A stretch of DNA of 64,000 nucleotides from Millisia brevis NBRC 105863 (GTDB taxonomy: Bacteria > Actinomycetota > Actinomycetes > Mycobacteriales > Mycobacteriaceae). The notes beneath the pieces were generated by a model that saw nothing but the letters and a program-made list of their open reading frames with translations, had not been told where the DNA came from and made no database searches. Positions 60,542 through 64,000 of this stretch are shown piece after piece. Within the stretch, counting starts at the first letter, position 1. Each line of letters starts with the position of its first letter. A program made the position numbers and the translations under genes. Location of the stretch: positions 124,001-188,000 of the forward strand of contig NZ_BCRN01000005.1 of the NCBI RefSeq assembly GCF_001552615.1, in the 5' to 3' direction.

Positions 60542-62071
60542 GTGAGCGTCGAACCAACCGATTCCGCCGATGCGCAGGCACCGACGCTCGGAGCGCGTTC
60601 GGCGGTCGTGCTGGTCTTCCTGTCCTCCGCAGCGGTTCTGGTCATCGAGTTGGTGGCGCTGCGCCTGCTCGCCCCCTACCTCGGGCTGACCCTGGAAACC
60701 AATACGTTGGTGATCGGTATCGCCCTCGCGGCGATCGCGCTCGGTTCGTGGGCGGGTGGCCGCATCGCCGACCGCACCGATCCGCGACGGCTGATCGGAC
60801 CGGCGTTGGCGATCTCCGGGGCGGCGGCAGCGGCCACCCCGTTCCTGGTGCGCGCGGCGGGCGCGGCCGCCGACGGCGCGCTGCTGCTACCGGCCGCGGC
60901 GGCGAGCATCATCGTGCCCGGCGCCCTGCTGTCCGCGGTGACCCCGATGGTGACCAAGCTGCGGCTGACCGACCTGGCGGAGACCGGGACGGTCGTCGGT
61001 CGACTCTCGGGTATCGGCACCGTCGGATCGATCGTCGGCACGGTGATCACCGGCTTCGTGCTGATCTCCCGGGTGCCGGTCAGCGGCATTCTGGTCGGGC
61101 TCGGAGCGGCGCTGGTGATCGGGTCGATCATCGTGGAGATCATGTTGCGGCGGCCGGCGGGCATCGTCGCGCCGGTGCTGGCGGTGGTCGCGGGCGGCGT
61201 CGCGGCGGCGGTGGCACCGGGCGGATGCGACGCGGAGACGACGTACCACTGCGCGTCGGTGCAGACCGATCCCGATCGGGAGAACGGCCGCATCCTGATG
61301 CTCGACGGGCTGCGGCACTCCTACGTCGACCTCGCCGATCCGACCTATCTGCAGTTCGCCTACGTCACGGCGATGGCGTCGGTCATCGACACCGCGTTTC
61401 CGGAGGGCGCGCCGATCGACGCGTATCACCTGGGCGGGGGCGGGATGACGCTGCCGCGCTACCTCGAGCAGGTGCGTCCCGGCACCACCAGTCTGGTCTC
61501 CGAGATCGACGGTGGGGTGGTGCGGATCGACCGGGAACGGCTCGGGCTGGTCACGGGCGACGACCTGGAGGTGCGCGTCGAGGACGGGCGACTCGGCCTC
61601 GGGCGGCTGGCCTCGGACAGCCGTCATCTGGTGGTCGGCGACGCCTTCGGCGGGGTGAGCGTGCCCTGGCATCTGACCACCCGCGAGGCGTTGACCGAGG
61701 TCCACCGGGTGCTCGATGAGGACGGGATCTACGTGGCCAATCTGATCGACCACGGCCGCCAACAGTTCGCCCGGGCGGAGACCGCGACGATCGGGGAGGT
61801 CTTCGAACACGTCGCGGTGCTGGGTCCGCCCAACGATCTGGGCATCGGCGACGTCCCGGCGGACGGCGGCAATCTGGTGGTGGTCGCCTCGGATCGGCCG
61901 ATCGACCTCGACGCGGTGCGCGCGTCGCTGACCGCGCGCGACTCGGACTGGGCGGTGATCTCCGACGACGCGCTCACCGAATGGATCGGCGACGCGATCG
62001 TGTTGACCGACAACTACGCGCCGGTCGACCAGATCCTCGAGCCCTACCCCGCCACCAGCCGATCGCGCTGA
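60542..62071 (+). CDS. Fused membrane/spermidine-synthase-like protein
   Basis: A 509-residue fusion. The N-terminal half has about seven spans of the MFS/spermidine-synthase fusion family (LSSAAVLVIELVALRLLAPYLGLTL at the start, then GIALAAIALGSWAGGRIADR). The C-terminal half is a methyltransferase-fold spermidine-synthase-like domain with YHLGGGGMTLPRYLEQVRPG, VSEIDGGVV and the diagnostic VVGDAFGGVSVPWHLTT, where true spermidine synthases have a conserved Asp after the third strand. Function in actinobacteria is unclear; polyamine synthesis is not proven. A GGGAGG site precedes the GTG. Confidence 0.87.
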   Translation: MSVEPTDSADAQAPTLGARSAVVLVFLSSAAVLVIELVALRLLAPYLGLTLETNTLVIGIALAAIALGSWAGGRIADRTDPRRLIGPALAISGAAAAATPFLVRAAGAAADGALLLPAAAASIIVPGALLSAVTPMVTKLRLTDLAETGTVVGRLSGIGTVGSIVGTVITGFVLISRVPVSGILVGLGAALVIGSIIVEIMLRRPAGIVAPVLAVVAGGVAAAVAPGGCDAETTYHCASVQTDPDRENGRILMLDGLRHSYVDLADPTYLQFAYVTAMASVIDTAFPEGAPIDAYHLGGGGMTLPRYLEQVRPGTTSLVSEIDGGVVRIDRERLGLVTGDDLEVRVEDGRLGLGRLASDSRHLVVGDAFGGVSVPWHLTTREALTEVHRVLDEDGIYVANLIDHGRQQFARAETATIGEVFEHVAVLGPPNDLGIGDVPADGGNLVVVASDRPIDLDAVRASLTARDSDWAVISDDALTEWIGDAIVLTDNYAPVDQILEPYPATSRSR

Positions 62072-62092
62072 CCCGGCCACAGCCATCCCCGC

Positions 62093-62131
62093 GGGGAGTT
62101 CTGCATCCTCGGCACGGATGCAGAACTCCCC
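62093..62131. terminator. Bidirectional terminator between convergent genes
   Basis: A perfect 16-bp stem: 62093-62108 pairs with 62116-62131 around TCGGCAC. Confidence 0.9.
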
Positions 62132-62153
62132 AAACAGCCGGGTGCGGTGCGGA

Positions 62154-63452
62154 CTACTGCTGCCGCTCGAGGTACTCGGCGTAGGCGGGCAGGTCCAACT
62201 GGCCGTGGCCGGACAGACCGATGACCACCACCTTGGGCTCGTCCGCCTCGGCGACCCATTGCATGGCGGCGGCGATCGCATGGGTGGACTCCGGCGCCGG
62301 CACGATGCCCTGGCTGCGGGCGAAGGTGACGCCGGCGGCGAACGCGGTGTCCTGATCGATCGCGGTGCCCTGGACGTAGCCCAGCTCGACCGTGTGGCTG
62401 AGCGCCGGCGACATGCCGTGATAGCGCAGCCCGCCCGCATGGATCGGGTCGGGCACGAAGTCCTTGCCGAGGGTGTGCATCTTGAGCAGCGGGGTCAGCC
62501 CGGCGACGTCGCCGTGGTCGTAGCGGTACTCGCCCTTGGTGATCGACGGGCAGGCCGTCGGCTCCGCGGCGACGATCAGCGGGTCGGAGCGGCCCTCGAT
62601 CTTCTCGCGGATGAACGGGAAGGCCAGCCCGGCGAGGTTGGAACCGCCACCGGCGCAGCCGAAGACCGCGTCCGCTCCGCCGTCCTCGACCAGTGCAAGC
62701 TGCTCGACCGCTTCCTGGCCGATCACCGTCTGGTGCAGTACGACGTGGTTGAGCACGCTGCCGAGGGCGTAGCGGGCCTCCGGGTCGACCACCGCGGCCT
62801 CGACGGCTTCGCTGACGGCCATGCCGAGGCTGCCGGTGGTGTCCGGGGTCTCGGCGAGGATCTTGCGGCCGGCCTCGGTCAGGGTGGACGGGCTCGAGTG
62901 GATCGTGCCGCCGTAGGTGCGAATCAGGTAGCCGCGGTAGGGCTTCGACTCGTAGGAGGCGCGCACCTGCCAGACCTCGACGTCGATGCCGAACTGGGCG
63001 CCGGCGAAGGCCAGCGCGCTGCCCCACTGTCCGGCGCCGGTTTCGGTGGTCAGCTTGGTGACCCCGTCGAGGTGGTTGTAGTAGGCCTGGGCCACGGCGG
63101 AGTTGGTCTTGTGACTGCCGACCGGGCTGACACCCTCGTACTTCGCGTAGATGCGCGAGGTGGTGCCGATCGCCTTCTCGAACGCCTTGAGCCGGATCAG
63201 CGGCGACGGACGCCACCGCGCGTAGATCTCGCGGACCGGCTCGGGGATCTCGACGTACCGCTCGGTGGTGACTTCCTGGGCGATCAGGCCGGACGGGAAC
63301 AGCGGCGCCAGATCGTCCGGTCCGACCGGCTCTCCGGTCCCCGGGTGCAGGTGCGGCGGAATCGGCTCCGGAAGGTCGGCCGCCAGGTTGTACCAGTGGG
63401 TGGGTACGGCGACGGTCGTGATATCGGGCGAAAGGTCGGCAGACGTGCTCAC
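62154..63452 (-). CDS. TrpB2-type tryptophan synthase beta-like protein
   Basis: A 432-residue PLP enzyme of the TrpB2 group, longer than ordinary TrpB (about 400). The PLP lysine is in VGSHKTNSAVAQAYYN. The phosphate loop is GCAGGGSNLAG, and ETGAGQWGSALA is the substrate part. TrpB2 proteins make tryptophan from serine and indole without a TrpA partner, or use O-phosphoserine. No trpA gene or other trp gene is near, which fits a stand-alone indole-salvage enzyme. The GTG at 63452 is fixed by a TACCCT hexamer six bases upstream; an in-frame extension of 60 codons looks non-coding. Confidence 0.93.
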   Translation of the reverse strand: MSTSADLSPDITTVAVPTHWYNLAADLPEPIPPHLHPGTGEPVGPDDLAPLFPSGLIAQEVTTERYVEIPEPVREIYARWRPSPLIRLKAFEKAIGTTSRIYAKYEGVSPVGSHKTNSAVAQAYYNHLDGVTKLTTETGAGQWGSALAFAGAQFGIDVEVWQVRASYESKPYRGYLIRTYGGTIHSSPSTLTEAGRKILAETPDTTGSLGMAVSEAVEAAVVDPEARYALGSVLNHVVLHQTVIGQEAVEQLALVEDGGADAVFGCAGGGSNLAGLAFPFIREKIEGRSDPLIVAAEPTACPSITKGEYRYDHGDVAGLTPLLKMHTLGKDFVPDPIHAGGLRYHGMSPALSHTVELGYVQGTAIDQDTAFAAGVTFARSQGIVPAPESTHAIAAAMQWVAEADEPKVVVIGLSGHGQLDLPAYAEYLERQQ

Positions 63453-63458
63453 GCGGAA

Positions 63459-63464
63459 AGGGTA
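63459..63464 (-). promoter_or_regulatory. Candidate -10 (TACCCT) of the TrpB2 gene
   Basis: On the minus strand TACCCT ends six bases before the GTG at 63452. Confidence 0.5.
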
Positions 63465-63530
63465 GTCGACGTGCGCCGACTCGACACATCCGAATGGCCC
63501 GTGAGCAGGCGCGCACCGGTGTTCGGGCCG

Positions 63531-63536
63531 TAGGGT
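63531..63536 (+). promoter_or_regulatory. Candidate -10 (TAGGGT) of the deacetylase gene
   Basis: TAGGGT ends seven bases before the ATG at 63544. Confidence 0.5.
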
Positions 63537-63543
63537 GACCCGG

Positions 63544-64000
63544 ATGCGACGACTCCCGATCGTGCTGCTGGCCGCCGTGCTGGTCGTTGCCGCATCGGCC
63601 GGCGCCGCGTGGAAAGTGTCCGGCTCCCGCACGATTCAGTTCTTCGGCGAGCATGTCGATCGGGTCGCGACCACCGAGAAGGTGATCGCGCTGACCTTCG
63701 ACGACGGGCCGGACGAAGCGACCGACGAGATCCTGGCCCTGCTCGCCGAGCGGGACGTGGCCGCGACGTTCTACCTCAACGGCGCCGGTATGGCCGACCA
63801 CCCGGAGTCGGGCCCGAAGATCGTGGCGGCCGGCCACGAGCTCGGCAATCACACCTGGTCCCACCGCCGGATGCTGCTGGTGTCGCCGTCCGCGGTGGCC
63901 GATCAGATCGAGCCGACCGACGAGCGGATCCGCGCGGCCGGGTGGGACGGCCCGATCACCTTCCGCCCGCCCTACGGCAAGAAGCTCTTCGTCCTGCCCT
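63544..64000 (+). CDS. Polysaccharide deacetylase (5' part only)
   Basis: The gene runs off the right edge after about 152 codons. The N-terminus is a signal peptide or membrane anchor (IVLLAAVLVVAASAGAAW). The NodB domain then shows its first motif LTFDDGPDEAT (catalytic and metal Asp), the second GHELGNHTWSH (zinc His pair) and the third FRPPYGKK. It removes acetyl groups from peptidoglycan or another surface glycan outside the membrane. The leaderless-type promoter fixes the start at 63544. Confidence 0.93.
   Translation, partial: MRRLPIVLLAAVLVVAASAGAAWKVSGSRTIQFFGEHVDRVATTEKVIALTFDDGPDEATDEILALLAERDVAATFYLNGAGMADHPESGPKIVAAGHELGNHTWSHRRMLLVSPSAVADQIEPTDERIRAAGWDGPITFRPPYGKKLFVLP

Overview
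The window is high-GC DNA (roughly two thirds G+C by eye) with densely packed genes, many GTG starts and many apparently leaderless genes. It comes from an actinobacterium of the order Mycobacteriales. The best marker is the block from 15.2 to 22.7 kb: a GT87 membrane glycosyltransferase, a PonA1-type penicillin-binding protein, a DUF5318 protein, a PadR regulator and inositol-3-phosphate synthase. This matches the Rv0051 to Rv0046c neighbourhood of mycobacteria. A Gordonia- or Rhodococcus-like organism is plausible, but the species cannot be fixed from sequence reading alone. I saw no rRNA, tRNA, CRISPR array, transposase or phage gene.

Layout. 0-4 kb: the 5' end of a cysteine-desulfurase-like gene, then a large STAND-like ATPase with a 45-residue TPR array and a defective P-loop. 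4-11 kb: metabolic genes (glutamate decarboxylase, pyroglutamyl peptidase, APH-fold kinase, ArsR/SRPBCC divergent pair, class I amidotransferase, M20 dipeptidase, GNAT). 11-15 kb: fructose PTS (FruA and HPr), CsbD and a SRPBCC protein. 15-23 kb: the cell-wall and inositol block. 23-28 kb: an amidase, then a lower-GC catabolic patch (GMC oxidoreductase, a frameshifted Baeyer-Villiger-type monooxygenase, an NTF2-like protein and a HxlR regulator). 28-31 kb: a short UvrA-like ABC protein divergent from a protein that joins a GyrA-like gate helix segment to a GNAT domain. 31-41 kb: a permease/Usp/Lrp/TOBE cassette, an epimerase, a LysR/EamA divergent pair, a TetR/MMPL unit and a double Usp protein.

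41.2-48.7 kb holds a complete actinobacterial Nit1C-type cluster, the nitrogen-starvation gene set linked in other bacteria to growth on cyanide. In order of transcription it encodes an MSMEG_0572/Sll0783 protein, a Nit6803-type nitrilase, an MSMEG_0570 protein, a flavin oxidoreductase, a radical SAM protein, a GNAT-AIR synthase fusion, a second nitrilase-fold protein and a glycosyltransferase. Two features stand out. The second nitrilase has lost both the catalytic Cys and the catalytic Glu (both now Asp). A good match to a GlnR box lies upstream of the first gene.

49-64 kb: a LigD-type polymerase domain, a membrane protein, an F420-type oxidoreductase, a DEAD-box RNA helicase, a predicted ATPase, a lipid-type operon (SDR, saccharopine-dehydrogenase-like reductase, acyl-CoA synthetase) behind a double operator, a BCCT transporter, a fused membrane/spermidine-synthase protein, TrpB2 and the start of a polysaccharide deacetylase.

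Regulation readable in the DNA: thirteen genes have a TANNNT hexamer ending 6 or 7 bases before an ATG or GTG, so leaderless transcription is common here and was used to choose starts. Convergent gene pairs are usually separated by long perfect hairpins.
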